Assembly (NCBI GenBank): GCA_937136395.1
Contig: CAKZOI010000021.1
Location: forward strand, 1 to 64,000
Origin: an uncultured Opitutia bacterium
GTDB lineage: Bacteria > Verrucomicrobiota > Verrucomicrobiia > Opitutales > Coraliomargaritaceae
Reading direction: 5' to 3'
DNA: 64,000 nt
How positions within the stretch are numbered: the stretch's first letter is position 1; the number at the start of each line of letters is the position of its first letter. The notes under the pieces are model-generated. The model worked only from the letters and a program-made list of their open reading frames with translations. It had not been told where the DNA came from and did not search any database. Of the stretch, positions 46,246 to 54,463 are shown piece after piece. Both the position numbers and the translations under genes were made by a program.

Positions 46246-47160
46246 TTATTGTGATAGGTTTCCAAGCGGTTGGTTGTTGTTGGATTCTAGTGGTTTAGGT
46301 TGCGGTTGATCGCCTATCTTGCTGAGGGAGGGCGTAGCCCGACCGAGGCCAGATAGGCAGGTAAGTTGTTTGGCATATGCCTTGGGCGTGAGCAAGCCCA
46401 GAGAACGATGTGGCCGTTCATAGTTATGCAGATGCCGGTAATCGGCGAAGATAACGCGGGATTCGCTGAGCGTGTAAATGAGTTCACGGTTGAGACACTC
46501 CCTGCGGAACTTGTCGTTGAAGCTTTCCATATAGCCGTTCTGCCAGGGACAGCCCGGATCAATGTAGATGGTCTTGATGCCCTTTTCTCTGAGCCATTGC
46601 TGAATGGCTGTCGCGATAAACTCCGGGCCGTTGTCTGAGCGGATATACTCGGGTGCCCCGTGTTCCTTGATCGCTTCTTCGAGCACGGCCAGCACGTCTG
46701 TTGCCTTGATCGCTCGGTCGGAATGGATGCAGTGACACTCCTTAGTAAACTCGTCGATCATGTTAAACACCCTAAGCTTGCCTCCGAGCACCGTATGATC
46801 GCTGACGAAGTCCCAAGCCCAGACGTGATTACGATGCTTCGCCTGTTGGGGAAGCCCTGTGGAGAGCCCCTGGCGCCGTTTACGCGGTTTGGGAGGAGGA
46901 ACCTTTAATCCCTCCTCCAGCCGTACACGTTGGACCAGTTTCTTGCCCACGGCCCAGCCCTGCTCGACCAGCTTGCGCGTGATCTTGCGGTAACCGAAAC
47001 AGGGATACTTCTTGGACATCTTTACGATCTCTGCTTCAAGCAGCTTCTTCTTGTCCGGCACCGGTCTGGGGACGTAACGCAGCGTGCTGCGGTTCAATCC
47101 CAACCAGCGGCAGACACTCCGCCCGGAACACGACAACGTCTGCTGTACCTTCATAGCCAT
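46246..47160 (-). CDS. IS3-family transposase OrfB (DDE integrase)
   Basis: The 304-residue product has a helical N-terminal part with FGYRKITRKLVEQGW and a retroviral-type integrase core. The catalytic triad is visible as Asp in WAWDFVSD, Asp in IRSDNGPEFI and Glu in GYMESFNDKFRREC. The frame is open upstream of the ATG at 47160 through the slippery site, so the active form should be an OrfAB fusion. The stop lies inside the left inverted repeat. Confidence 0.93.
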   Translation of the reverse strand: MAMKVQQTLSCSGRSVCRWLGLNRSTLRYVPRPVPDKKKLLEAEIVKMSKKYPCFGYRKITRKLVEQGWAVGKKLVQRVRLEEGLKVPPPKPRKRRQGLSTGLPQQAKHRNHVWAWDFVSDHTVLGGKLRVFNMIDEFTKECHCIHSDRAIKATDVLAVLEEAIKEHGAPEYIRSDNGPEFIATAIQQWLREKGIKTIYIDPGCPWQNGYMESFNDKFRRECLNRELIYTLSESRVIFADYRHLHNYERPHRSLGLLTPKAYAKQLTCLSGLGRATPSLSKIGDQPQPKPLESNNNQPLGNLSQ

Positions 47161-47180
47161 GCGACGCCGGCGCTCCGGGC

Positions 47181-47444
47181 TCAGAGGTTTTTTTCCAAAG
47201 CGATCTCAAGAGCCTTCGCCTTGAGCATCTGGTCAGCCAGTAGCTTCTTCAGCTCAGAGTTCTCTTTCTCAAGATCCTTCAGACGCTGGGCTTCCTTGAT
47301 GCCCATACCTCCAAACTTCGCTTTCCAGCGGTGGTAGGTCGGGGCGCTGATCTCGTGCTTGCGGTAGGCTTCATCTACACTCAGCCCCTCGCTCTCGCGC
47401 AGGATGCGGATGATCTGTTCGGTTGTTCTACGTGTCTTTTTCAT
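47181..47444 (-). CDS. IS3-family OrfA (DNA-binding)
   Basis: The 87-residue product has a helix-turn-helix (TTEQIIRILRESEGLSVDEAYRKHEISAPTYHRWK) and a leucine-zipper-like helix (LKDLEKENSELKKLLADQML). It binds the IS ends and regulates transposition. Its last codons contain the slippery A AAA AAC (47187-47193 on this strand), where a -1 shift joins it to OrfB. Confidence 0.93.
   Translation of the reverse strand: MKKTRRTTEQIIRILRESEGLSVDEAYRKHEISAPTYHRWKAKFGGMGIKEAQRLKDLEKENSELKKLLADQMLKAKALEIALEKNL
47187..47193 (-). promoter_or_regulatory. -1 ribosomal frameshift site, A AAA AAC
   Basis: The OrfA codons GAA AAA AAC include the heptamer A_AAA_AAC. A -1 shift there continues as KPLSPERRRRMAMKV in the OrfB frame without a stop. 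Confidence 0.7.
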
Positions 47445-47512
47445 CAGGATTTTCCTTTCTTAGCCGGAAAATCCTATCACTCAAGTTGGACTTAATTCAG
47501 GGGACCCTGGCA

Positions 47513-47516
47513 ATAT
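47513..47516. repeat. Right target-site duplication, ATAT
   Basis: ATAT follows the right end of the IS directly and matches 46216-46219. Confidence 0.6.
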
Positions 47517-47623
47517 AAATACGTCTTTGCAGGTTCGAGCGTTGTTTTTTTTCTAGCTTATGGCAATTTATGGTGGTTTCTTCGGAGCTCGATTTGACAC
47601 AATTATCAGCAAAGGTTGAAACT

Positions 47624-48604
47624 ATGAAAGTATTTGTAACAGGAGGTGCCGGTTATATTGGCAGTGTCGCCGTAGAGCAGCTCGTTCTCGCAGGGCACGA
47701 TGTAATGGTTTTCGACAATCTTTCACTCGGTCATCGTGCGGCAGTTCATCCATCTGCAGAGCTCGTCGTTGGCGATCTGGCTAATGTTGCCGAAATAAGA
47801 GAGGCGATGGGCCGTTTTCAGCCTGAAGCAATTATGCACTTCGCCGCGAAGTCATTGGTCGGCGAATCGATGGAAGACCCTTTCTTATACTTAGGAGATA
47901 ATGTTTCCAATGCGTTGAATCTCTTGAAGTGCGTCGTCGAATTTGAAGTGCCACGTTTCATTCTGTCATCGACTGCAAACCTATTTGACGATCCCGAGCG
48001 CATCCCGATTGCGGAGGATGAGCGTATTGTTCCTGGTAGCCCGTATGGAGAATCAAAGTATATCATTGAGCGCTATCTTTATTGGATGTCTCGAGTGTAT
48101 CCGTTTTTTAATTACGCTGCCTTGCGTTACTTTAATGCCGCAGGGGCCAGTGAAGCGCGAGGCGAAGACCATACTCCAGAACTTCACCTGATTCCATTGG
48201 TGCTACAAGTGGCCCTAGGTAAGCGTGATCAGATTTTTATGTTTGGTGACGACTACGATACACCAGATGGAACTTGTATCCGTGACTATATTCATGTGGT
48301 CGACCTTGCGCAGGCTCATATTCTTGCGCTTGGTGCGATTGAATCCGAGAATAGGGTGTATAATTTGGGTAATGGCAAAGGCTACTCGGTTAAAGAAGTC
48401 ATCGAAACTGCCCGTGAAGTCACTGGACACGCGATTCCAGCTGATGTGATGCCACGTCGTGCTGGCGACCCAGCAACCTTGATTGCCGCTAGCGATACGA
48501 TCATGAACGAACTTGGCTGGAGGCCGGAATACCCTCAGCTCAAATCTATTGTTTCATCAGCTTGGAACTGGCACGTCGCTAACCCAGATGGTTACAAAGA
48601 CTAG
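47624..48604 (+). CDS. galE: UDP-glucose 4-epimerase
   Basis: Interconverts UDP-glucose and UDP-galactose for cell-surface glycans and galactose use. The start at 47624 puts [14 protein letters not shown] at the N-terminus; the frame from 47570 would add 18 residues in front of the NAD site. The NAD-binding GxxGxxG is clear, the catalytic Ser/Thr lies in [12 protein letters not shown], and the Tyr/Lys pair is in [35 protein letters not shown] and [13 protein letters not shown] complete the family pattern. The 326-residue length is normal. The IS end is 111 bp upstream of its start, so the IS may have changed its promoter. Confidence 0.93.
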   Translation: MKVFVTGGAGYIGSVAVEQLVLAGHDVMVFDNLSLGHRAAVHPSAELVVGDLANVAEIREAMGRFQPEAIMHFAAKSLVGESMEDPFLYLGDNVSNALNLLKCVVEFEVPRFILSSTANLFDDPERIPIAEDERIVPGSPYGESKYIIERYLYWMSRVYPFFNYAALRYFNAAGASEARGEDHTPELHLIPLVLQVALGKRDQIFMFGDDYDTPDGTCIRDYIHVVDLAQAHILALGAIESENRVYNLGNGKGYSVKEVIETAREVTGHAIPADVMPRRAGDPATLIAASDTIMNELGWRPEYPQLKSIVSSAWNWHVANPDGYKD

Positions 48605-48664
48605 GCGTGAGATGTCTGCTCTATTCGAAGTCGCTGATGAATCAGCGCCGTGAACTAACTTGTT

Positions 48665-48979
48665 ATGATCGAAGTATATAGGGATTTAGATTTTACCAAG
48701 GTTGGACTCTACCAAGGGCTCTTAGAGAGTGCAGGGATTCAAACTGTCTTGCGGAACCGAAATTCTGTATCGATGACCACCTCTATTCCAATTCCTACGA
48801 TGTATCCGAACATTTGTGTGTATACGGAAGAAGATGCGATGATGGCAAAAGAGATCTTTGAAGCTTATGAGAGTGGTGTCCAAGGGCAAACTACCGTTGA
48901 TTGGGTGTGTCAAAAGTGTGGCGAAAAAAATGAGGGGAATTTTTCTGAGTGTTGGTTTTGTCAGACCAGAGCACCCTAA
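48665..48979 (+). CDS. DUF2007 protein with C-terminal zinc ribbon
   Basis: A 104-residue protein. Residues 1-70 match DUF2007, a small alpha/beta ACT-like domain (EVYRDLDFTKVGLYQGLLESAGIQTVLRN ... ICVYTEEDAMMAKEIFEAY). The last 30 residues form a RanBP2-like zinc finger, CQKCGEKNEGNFSECWFC, with spacing Cx2C-x10-Cx2C. Possibly a signalling or protein-binding module. Partners are unknown. Confidence 0.85.
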   Translation: MIEVYRDLDFTKVGLYQGLLESAGIQTVLRNRNSVSMTTSIPIPTMYPNICVYTEEDAMMAKEIFEAYESGVQGQTTVDWVCQKCGEKNEGNFSECWFCQTRAP

Positions 48980-49112
48980 ATTGAGAGGTCGATGCTTGAG
49001 CTGTATTCATAAAGTTAGGAGATGATTCGGTCGTAGGCTTGATTATTATATTTTTGGCAGCAAACTTATATCCTTATTTTCCCTAATTATTACACCCCCC
49101 ACAATAAATCCT

Positions 49113-50480
49113 ATGCTTTCGGATACTCATTGGTTACTTCACTTTTGCTACGAAAATTCGCTCTTAACTGTAGGGCAAGTCACTGGAATGATGTCCAACT
49201 TGGACGCATCGACAGACGCTCAGGCGTGCGCCAATATGCTTTTGAAAAGCGGTTGGGTGAGTGATCAAAATTTTTTGGACGATGCGATACGTGCAGCTCA
49301 GACAAATGCGCGTGAAGGCTACGAATTACCAGCACTCCCAAATGCGTCTAGCGAGGTTGAGATCGCTGGATTTGGCGTGTTCCCTTCGCTGGTTGAACTT
49401 GAGGGAATGGGAGATGATGAATTATTAAGTGAGGTGAAAGCACTTTTCATGACTTGCCAAAAAGTTGGAGTGAGTGACTTGCACTTAACTGGTGGCTCTC
49501 GCCCACGTGTGCGCCACCACAGAAAGATCGTGTATTTGTCAGATGAGGTTTTACCCGACTCATTAGCTCGCAGAATGAATTTACTTCTTTTGAAGCCAGA
49601 GCAGCGCAAAGAGTATCAAGACAATCTCGATCTTGACTATGCGCTGACTCTGAGTGGTGCCGAAGGGGGCTGCCATATGCGTTTTCGCGCAAACTTGATG
49701 GAACAGTCTAAAGGTATTTCAGGGGTATATCGTATTGTTGCGGATCATTTGCTGACTATTGAGGAGCTGGGTTTTCCAAATGCAGATGAAATTAGAAAAC
49801 TATTGAGTTATCATAACGGAATTATCTTAGTCACTGGCCCTGTTGGTAGTGGTAAAACAACAACCCTAGCGAGCCTCGTCCATGAACTGAATGTAACAAG
49901 AAAAGAGCATATTATTACGGTCGAAGATCCGATTGAGGTGATGCAGAATTCTGAGAATTCGATCGTTACTCAACGGGCAGTGGGAGAGCATACTAATTCA
50001 TTCCAAACCGCGCTGAAATCAGCACTGCGTGAAGACCCTGATATTATTGTAATCGGTGAGATGCGTGATTTGGCCACGATTGAAATGGCAGTCACTGCAG
50101 CAGAGACAGGCCACTTGGTGATTGCTACGATGCATACGCGCGATGCGCAAGCGACCTTGAATCGTTTGTTGGATGTGTTTCCAGCGACGCAGCAAAATCA
50201 AATTCGTGCGATGACTGCTGGGTCGTTGCGCGGGATCTTATGTCAGCGCTTAATACCATCTGTTAATGATGGGGTGGTGCTCGCTTGTGAGCTAATGGTG
50301 AATACCAACGCTGTGGCGAGTATTATACGCGATGGCAAGGAGACTGGCCTGGAAGCAGCGATGCAGTCGGGGCGTAAGCAAGGCATGCGAACAATGAATG
50401 AATCAATTGAAACCTTGCTCGCTGAAGGTCGTATTACTGAAGAAGTTGCCGCGGCAAACCTAGTGAACCCAGAAAACTAA
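49113..50480 (+). CDS. PilT/PilU-like ATPase with extra N-terminal domain
   Basis: A 455-residue type IV pilus retraction-type ATPase. The C-terminal ~340 residues contain Walker A GPVGSGKTTT (Val replaces the usual Thr), the Asp box region IITVEDPIEV, Walker B IIVIGEMRD, and the His box ATMHTRDAQATLNRL. The first ~110 residues are not part of standard PilT and include WLLHFCYENSLLTVGQV and an acidic stretch; they are unlike the pilus ATPases I know. It is 20 bp upstream of a standard PilT. No other pilus gene is in the window. Confidence 0.88.
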   Translation: MLSDTHWLLHFCYENSLLTVGQVTGMMSNLDASTDAQACANMLLKSGWVSDQNFLDDAIRAAQTNAREGYELPALPNASSEVEIAGFGVFPSLVELEGMGDDELLSEVKALFMTCQKVGVSDLHLTGGSRPRVRHHRKIVYLSDEVLPDSLARRMNLLLLKPEQRKEYQDNLDLDYALTLSGAEGGCHMRFRANLMEQSKGISGVYRIVADHLLTIEELGFPNADEIRKLLSYHNGIILVTGPVGSGKTTTLASLVHELNVTRKEHIITVEDPIEVMQNSENSIVTQRAVGEHTNSFQTALKSALREDPDIIVIGEMRDLATIEMAVTAAETGHLVIATMHTRDAQATLNRLLDVFPATQQNQIRAMTAGSLRGILCQRLIPSVNDGVVLACELMVNTNAVASIIRDGKETGLEAAMQSGRKQGMRTMNESIETLLAEGRITEEVAAANLVNPEN

Positions 50481-50500
50481 GCGAATAGAGATAGACTAAT

Positions 50501-51553
50501 ATGGAAACATTAGACCAAATTTTGATAGAGATGCTCGCTCGTGGGGGCTCAGACTTGCACCTAGCCGTTGGAACCGTGCCTAAAATCCGCATTGATGGGG
50601 AGATTTGCCCCTTGGGCGAAACTGTGATCGGTGCGGAAAAACTTGAGACGATGCTACGTGCGGTGACACCGGTTAATCGTTGGGCGATTTTTGAGGAAAA
50701 GAATGATGCAGACTTGGCATATGAGATACCTGGAAGCGCGCGTTTTCGGATGAATTTATTTCGTAATAGTCATGGAATCGCAACGGTATTGCGTCAAATC
50801 CCCTCTCGTATCGCGAGTATCGACGAGCTTGGTTTACCACAAGCGCTGAAAGACGTAGCAGCCTATAGTGATGGCTTAGTATTGGTTACTGGTCCAACGG
50901 GAAGTGGTAAGTCTACGACGCTTGCAGGGATTATTAATCATATTAATGAGAATTTTCAAAAGCAGATCATTACTCTAGAAGACCCAGTCGAGTTTACACA
51001 CACGGATAAGCGTAGCACCATAATACACCGCGAAGTTAGCGAGCACACCAAGAGTTTTGCGCGTGGACTACGAGGGGCAATTCGAGCAGATCCGGATGTT
51101 ATTCTAATTGGCGAGATGCGTGATATGGAAACGATTCGCTTGGCGCTGAACTGTGCGGCAATGGGTATGCTTGTGTTTGCTACAGTGCATACCAATAACG
51201 CGACTAAAACAATTGACCGAATTATTGATGCCTTCCCCGATGCGGAGCAAAATCAAACACGTATCATGCTTGCGGACTGCTTGCGTGGTGTTGTCTCGCA
51301 ATTGCTTTGTCAGAAGTCTGATGGCGGGCGTATCGCTGTTCATGAGATCTTGTTGATGCACAGCTCTTTACCGAACTGTATTCGTAAGGGCTCCTTGTCG
51401 AATATTCGCAACATCATCGAACAAAATCGCGACAGAGGAATGATTTCAATGGATGCGTCTTTGACCGAGTTGGTCAATCAAGGGCAGATTACTAAGCATG
51501 AAGCGTATATGAAAGCGATTGATAAGTCTCGTTTCCAGTCGCGGGATAAGTAA
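50501..51553 (+). CDS. pilT: Type IV pilus retraction ATPase PilT
   Basis: At 350 residues it has the length and motifs of PilT: LARGGSDLHLAVG at the N-terminus, Walker A GPTGSGKSTTLA, Asp box IITLEDPVEF, Walker B VILIGEMRD, His box ATVHTNNATKTIDRIIDAFP and the region LCQKSDGGRIAVHEIL. It powers pilus disassembly for twitching. The tandem arrangement with the longer paralogue recalls pilT-pilU, in the order long gene then pilT. Confidence 0.93.
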   Translation: METLDQILIEMLARGGSDLHLAVGTVPKIRIDGEICPLGETVIGAEKLETMLRAVTPVNRWAIFEEKNDADLAYEIPGSARFRMNLFRNSHGIATVLRQIPSRIASIDELGLPQALKDVAAYSDGLVLVTGPTGSGKSTTLAGIINHINENFQKQIITLEDPVEFTHTDKRSTIIHREVSEHTKSFARGLRGAIRADPDVILIGEMRDMETIRLALNCAAMGMLVFATVHTNNATKTIDRIIDAFPDAEQNQTRIMLADCLRGVVSQLLCQKSDGGRIAVHEILLMHSSLPNCIRKGSLSNIRNIIEQNRDRGMISMDASLTELVNQGQITKHEAYMKAIDKSRFQSRDK

Positions 51554-51576
51554 TTCTGGAAACAATGTTTTACATG

Positions 51577-51606
51577 AAAAAGCCCTCACGATTTGTGAGG
51601 GCTTTT
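51577..51606. terminator. Bidirectional terminator between pilT and exbD
   Basis: The 12-bp stem AAAGCCCTCAC / GTGAGGGCTTT with a GATTT loop and flanking A and T runs can serve both converging operons. Confidence 0.9.
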
Positions 51607-51637
51607 GTTTGCTGAAATGATTTCTGTTTGCTCGTTA

Positions 51638-52069
51638 CTAGAGGCCGTAAGAGGCAAAGGAAACTTTTGTGATATCAGATTTAGCGCACGCGTTCAATAC
51701 ATCAATCGATCGTTGGTGAGGTGAATCAGGGTCCGCCTGAATCTTTACCACTGTGTCGATACCTGCGCGGTCCGAGGACATGCGTAGGCGAGTGAGCGTA
51801 TTGGTTAACTTTGCCATGTCGCGATCATTGGTAGAATCCATAGGTGCACCGTTTAGAAGCACTAACCCATTGGGGAAGACTTCTACAATATGTTCACTTG
51901 GGAGTTGTAGATCTTGAGCAGGGGGCGCATCGCTAGGAAGTTTTATTCCGACATCCGCTTCTTGTTGTAGCGGCAAGAACATGAAATAAATCAGTAGGAG
52001 GAAGACGACGTCGATCATCGGTGTGATGTCCACTTTATCTTCGGACTCTAAAATTTTATTTACAGCCAT
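51638..52069 (-). CDS. ExbD/TolR-type transport protein (second copy)
   Basis: The 143-residue protein has a short cytoplasmic start, one membrane helix with the essential Asp in VDITPMIDVVFLLLIYFMFLPL, and a periplasmic domain (LPSEHIVEVFPNGLVLLNGAPM ... ADPDSPHQRSIDVLNACA). It forms the proton channel together with ExbB. Its start is four bases from the stop of the preceding ExbD gene. Confidence 0.92.
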   Translation of the reverse strand: MAVNKILESEDKVDITPMIDVVFLLLIYFMFLPLQQEADVGIKLPSDAPPAQDLQLPSEHIVEVFPNGLVLLNGAPMDSTNDRDMAKLTNTLTRLRMSSDRAGIDTVVKIQADPDSPHQRSIDVLNACAKSDITKVSFASYGL

Positions 52070-52072
52070 GAT

Positions 52073-52477
52073 TTAGTCCTTTGCTGAGGCGAATATGAGG
52101 TCGTAAATGCCTGCTTGTGCACAAGCAGCCATGACGCGATTCACATGACGATGCTGAGTAACAGAATCGGCACGGAGAAAGACTTTCAGTGTAGGTAGTT
52201 CAGCTCGCTTGTTAGCGAGATAGGGACCTAAGTCTTCGTATGCAACAGGTGTGGCGCCCAGATAGACGTCGCCGGCTGCATCGATTGAAATGTATTGGCG
52301 TTCACCCGGTTCTTCTGGGATGCTGGCCTGTTCCGCTTCCGGAAGTTCCAAATCAATCAATTCCGCGCTGATAAAGCTGATCAGCGTCATGAAAAAAGCG
52401 ATGAGCAGGAACACGACGTCGATCATCGGAGTGAGTTCAAACTCCGGGTCAACCTCGTCTGGGGTCCATGTTTTCAT
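52073..52477 (-). CDS. ExbD/TolR-type transport protein (first copy)
   Basis: The 134-residue protein has the membrane Asp in FELTPMIDVVFLLIAFFMTLISF and the periplasmic domain (YISIDAAGDVYLGATPV ... VFLRADSVTQHRHVNRVMAACAQAG). Having two different ExbD genes in series is common where the system energises more than one outer-membrane partner. Confidence 0.92.
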   Translation of the reverse strand: MKTWTPDEVDPEFELTPMIDVVFLLIAFFMTLISFISAELIDLELPEAEQASIPEEPGERQYISIDAAGDVYLGATPVAYEDLGPYLANKRAELPTLKVFLRADSVTQHRHVNRVMAACAQAGIYDLIFASAKD

Positions 52478-52500
52478 CGTTGTAGTAGTTTACGATTGGA

Positions 52501-53283
52501 TTAGCGGCTTTTAAGCGCAGTTGCCAATGTGAATTGAAGGTCGCCGACCATACGACCGACACGTGATGTGATCTTGCCGTAGCGATTCTTGAAGAAGAAG
52601 AAGAAGAACATGGCAGGGATACCAACAATCATACCCGTAGCTGTAGTAATCAAGGCCTCAGAAATGTTACCTGCCAGCGCTTGAGCACTTCCAGCTCCTT
52701 CTGCTTCGATCACGTTGAAGGCTTTGACCATACCGGAGACCGTTCCGAGGAGTCCAACCATTGGAGATAGAGAGCCGACAACGGACAAATAGTTGATCAA
52801 AATGTATGGGCCAGCGAGCTCTTCTGCGGAGGCTTCCTCTACGGCCTCCTTAACTTGTTCTGGATCGAAGTCGTTTGTATCCACACGAACGAGTCCTGCG
52901 CCGATAATATTGGTCATAGGAGCGGGGTTTTCTTCGCAGAGCTGTTTCGCTTTGGCGACATCTGCACCTTGAAGGGCTTCATCGATTTGCGCGGCGACGT
53001 CAGTCTTAAGGATGGGACCTGGCTTCACTGCCATGAAGTTGTAAACGATTAGGCCAAAACCACTAATGGAGAGTAGTCCGAGTGGATACATTGCCCAACC
53101 ACCAGCTTTGAACATGTCGAAGAGTGATTTCTCGCCACCTGCTGGCTGGACTTCCTCTTGAGCAGCGGCTTCGTCTGTAGTGTCTTGCGCATGCAAGCTT
53201 TGTGTCAGCGTCCATTGCGCAACGCCAACAAATAGCGCGATCGCAAAAAAGGAGGGTAGTAGTGGGAACTTTGTTTTTTTCAT
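52501..53283 (-). CDS. ExbB/TolQ/MotA-family proton channel protein
   Basis: The 260-residue protein begins with a signal-like segment and an Ala/Glu-rich periplasmic stretch, then FKAGGWAMYPLGLLSISGFGLIVYNF, and the conserved pair of membrane helices YLSVVGSLSPMVGLLGTVSGMVKAF and EALITTATGMIVGIPAMFFFFFFKNRYG. The GLLGTVxGM motif is diagnostic. It works with the two ExbD proteins encoded next in the operon. No TonB is seen; the TPR proteins upstream may take the partner role. Confidence 0.93.
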   Translation of the reverse strand: MKKTKFPLLPSFFAIALFVGVAQWTLTQSLHAQDTTDEAAAQEEVQPAGGEKSLFDMFKAGGWAMYPLGLLSISGFGLIVYNFMAVKPGPILKTDVAAQIDEALQGADVAKAKQLCEENPAPMTNIIGAGLVRVDTNDFDPEQVKEAVEEASAEELAGPYILINYLSVVGSLSPMVGLLGTVSGMVKAFNVIEAEGAGSAQALAGNISEALITTATGMIVGIPAMFFFFFFKNRYGKITSRVGRMVGDLQFTLATALKSR

Positions 53284-53335
53284 ATCGGTTGTGTTGATTT
53301 TTTAGAAAGTGAATCAGATTGTCGGGAGAAGTGAT

Positions 53336-54463
53336 TTAATTTGTAGATGTTTTGGGGAGTGTATCGAGTGACTTTTGGGCACTGTCTGCCCATGGTGAAG
53401 AGGGGTAGAGGATGACGATTTCGGTCCAAACATTGCGAGCGGCAATGTTGTCATTTAAGTTTGAGTAGCAGTCACCAATTAGGTAAAGTGTTTCAGGCAC
53501 CCAAGCATAGGAGGTTTGTGCGCGGACGAAGCCACGGGTCAGTAAATCAATGGCTTCAAGGTAGTTCTTTTCGCGGTGTGCTTTTGAACCTTCGAGGAGC
53601 TTGTAGAGGGAGAATAGTCGTTCCTTAGGCTCTGGCTCCTGTAGGGTTTCTAGGATGGAAGTGGCTTCGTCTAGTTTGTCTGCAAGCACGAGGCTGTATG
53701 CTAACCACATTTGAACGTTGGCGCGAGATTCTTCGGGCACCGCTGCTTCAATGGCGCGATAAAGGGGGATCACTGCATCGAATTTTCCAGCTCCACGAAG
53801 GGCATCTGCCGCATCAATTAAAGGAGCAATATTCACTGCATAATCTCCTGTGACTGGGAGGATTTTAGCGATGCGTGCTGCATCCTCATACATCTCAGAG
53901 TAAATCATTGCATTCATTAAGCGAATGACACTTTCGCTGTATTTGATGCCGACCTTATCGAGTTGAAGGCGCATGACTACATCTTCTGCCTCTGCAAATT
54001 CTTCAGCATCCACTAATGTGTCGATGAGTAGACGAAGTGGGCCGTGTAGTTGCACGAGCATGTCAGGCACTTGGTGAAACTTAATCAGTGGATAGACTTC
54101 CGGTCTCAATAATTTGAGTGCGCCCGTATAGTTCTCGCGTTCGATCATGGTCGTTGCTTTTTGAGTATCGACTGCTAGGCGAAGTGATTTAGCCATCGAT
54201 TCAGTAATGGGGAGCGAGGCCTCGCCGATACCGCCATCAAGTTCGGCGACGAGCATGCCGTCTTTAAAGGCAACGAACTTGAGCGTCTGTTTAGCGCCGT
54301 TGTTATTTTGCTGCATCAATACTGGCAGTTTGCCGTATTGATCCCAATATTGATTTTGTGCGATTGCAGCTTGGCTGATGCCAATTGAAATCGTTGCGAT
54401 CAAGAGGGCTTTTAGTGTGAAGTATCGCATAATGCGTGATTTAGTGAAAATGGAGTGGCTCAT
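53336..54463 (-). CDS. Secreted TPR protein of the ExbB/ExbD operon
   Basis: A 375-residue protein whose start overlaps the preceding stop (TAATG at 54463); a start at 54430 would give a cleaner signal peptide, MRYFTLKALLIATISIGISQAAIAQ. The remainder is made of TPR-like repeats (LKLLRPEVYPLIKFHQV, IPLYRAIEAAVPEESRANVQMWLAYSL, AIDLLTRGFVRAQTSYAWVPETLYLIGDCY, ARNVWTEIVILYPSSPWADSAQKSLD). The last repeats are of the YbgF/BamD outer-membrane scaffold type. Probably periplasmic. Confidence 0.82.
   Translation of the reverse strand: MSHSIFTKSRIMRYFTLKALLIATISIGISQAAIAQNQYWDQYGKLPVLMQQNNNGAKQTLKFVAFKDGMLVAELDGGIGEASLPITESMAKSLRLAVDTQKATTMIERENYTGALKLLRPEVYPLIKFHQVPDMLVQLHGPLRLLIDTLVDAEEFAEAEDVVMRLQLDKVGIKYSESVIRLMNAMIYSEMYEDAARIAKILPVTGDYAVNIAPLIDAADALRGAGKFDAVIPLYRAIEAAVPEESRANVQMWLAYSLVLADKLDEATSILETLQEPEPKERLFSLYKLLEGSKAHREKNYLEAIDLLTRGFVRAQTSYAWVPETLYLIGDCYSNLNDNIAARNVWTEIVILYPSSPWADSAQKSLDTLPKTSTN

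Larger units (their letters stand above)
46220..47512 (-). mobile_element. Complete IS3-family insertion sequence, IS407-like
   Basis: A 1293-bp element bounded by TGCC...GGCA ends. The 39-40-bp imperfect terminal inverted repeats (46220-46258 and 47473-47512) share TGCC(C/A)G(A/G)G at the tip and GTGATAGG inside. It encodes orfA and orfB in the usual overlapping arrangement with a slippery sequence. Both frames are intact, so it may still be active. It lies between the moxR operon and galE, disrupting only an intergenic region. Confidence 0.85.
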
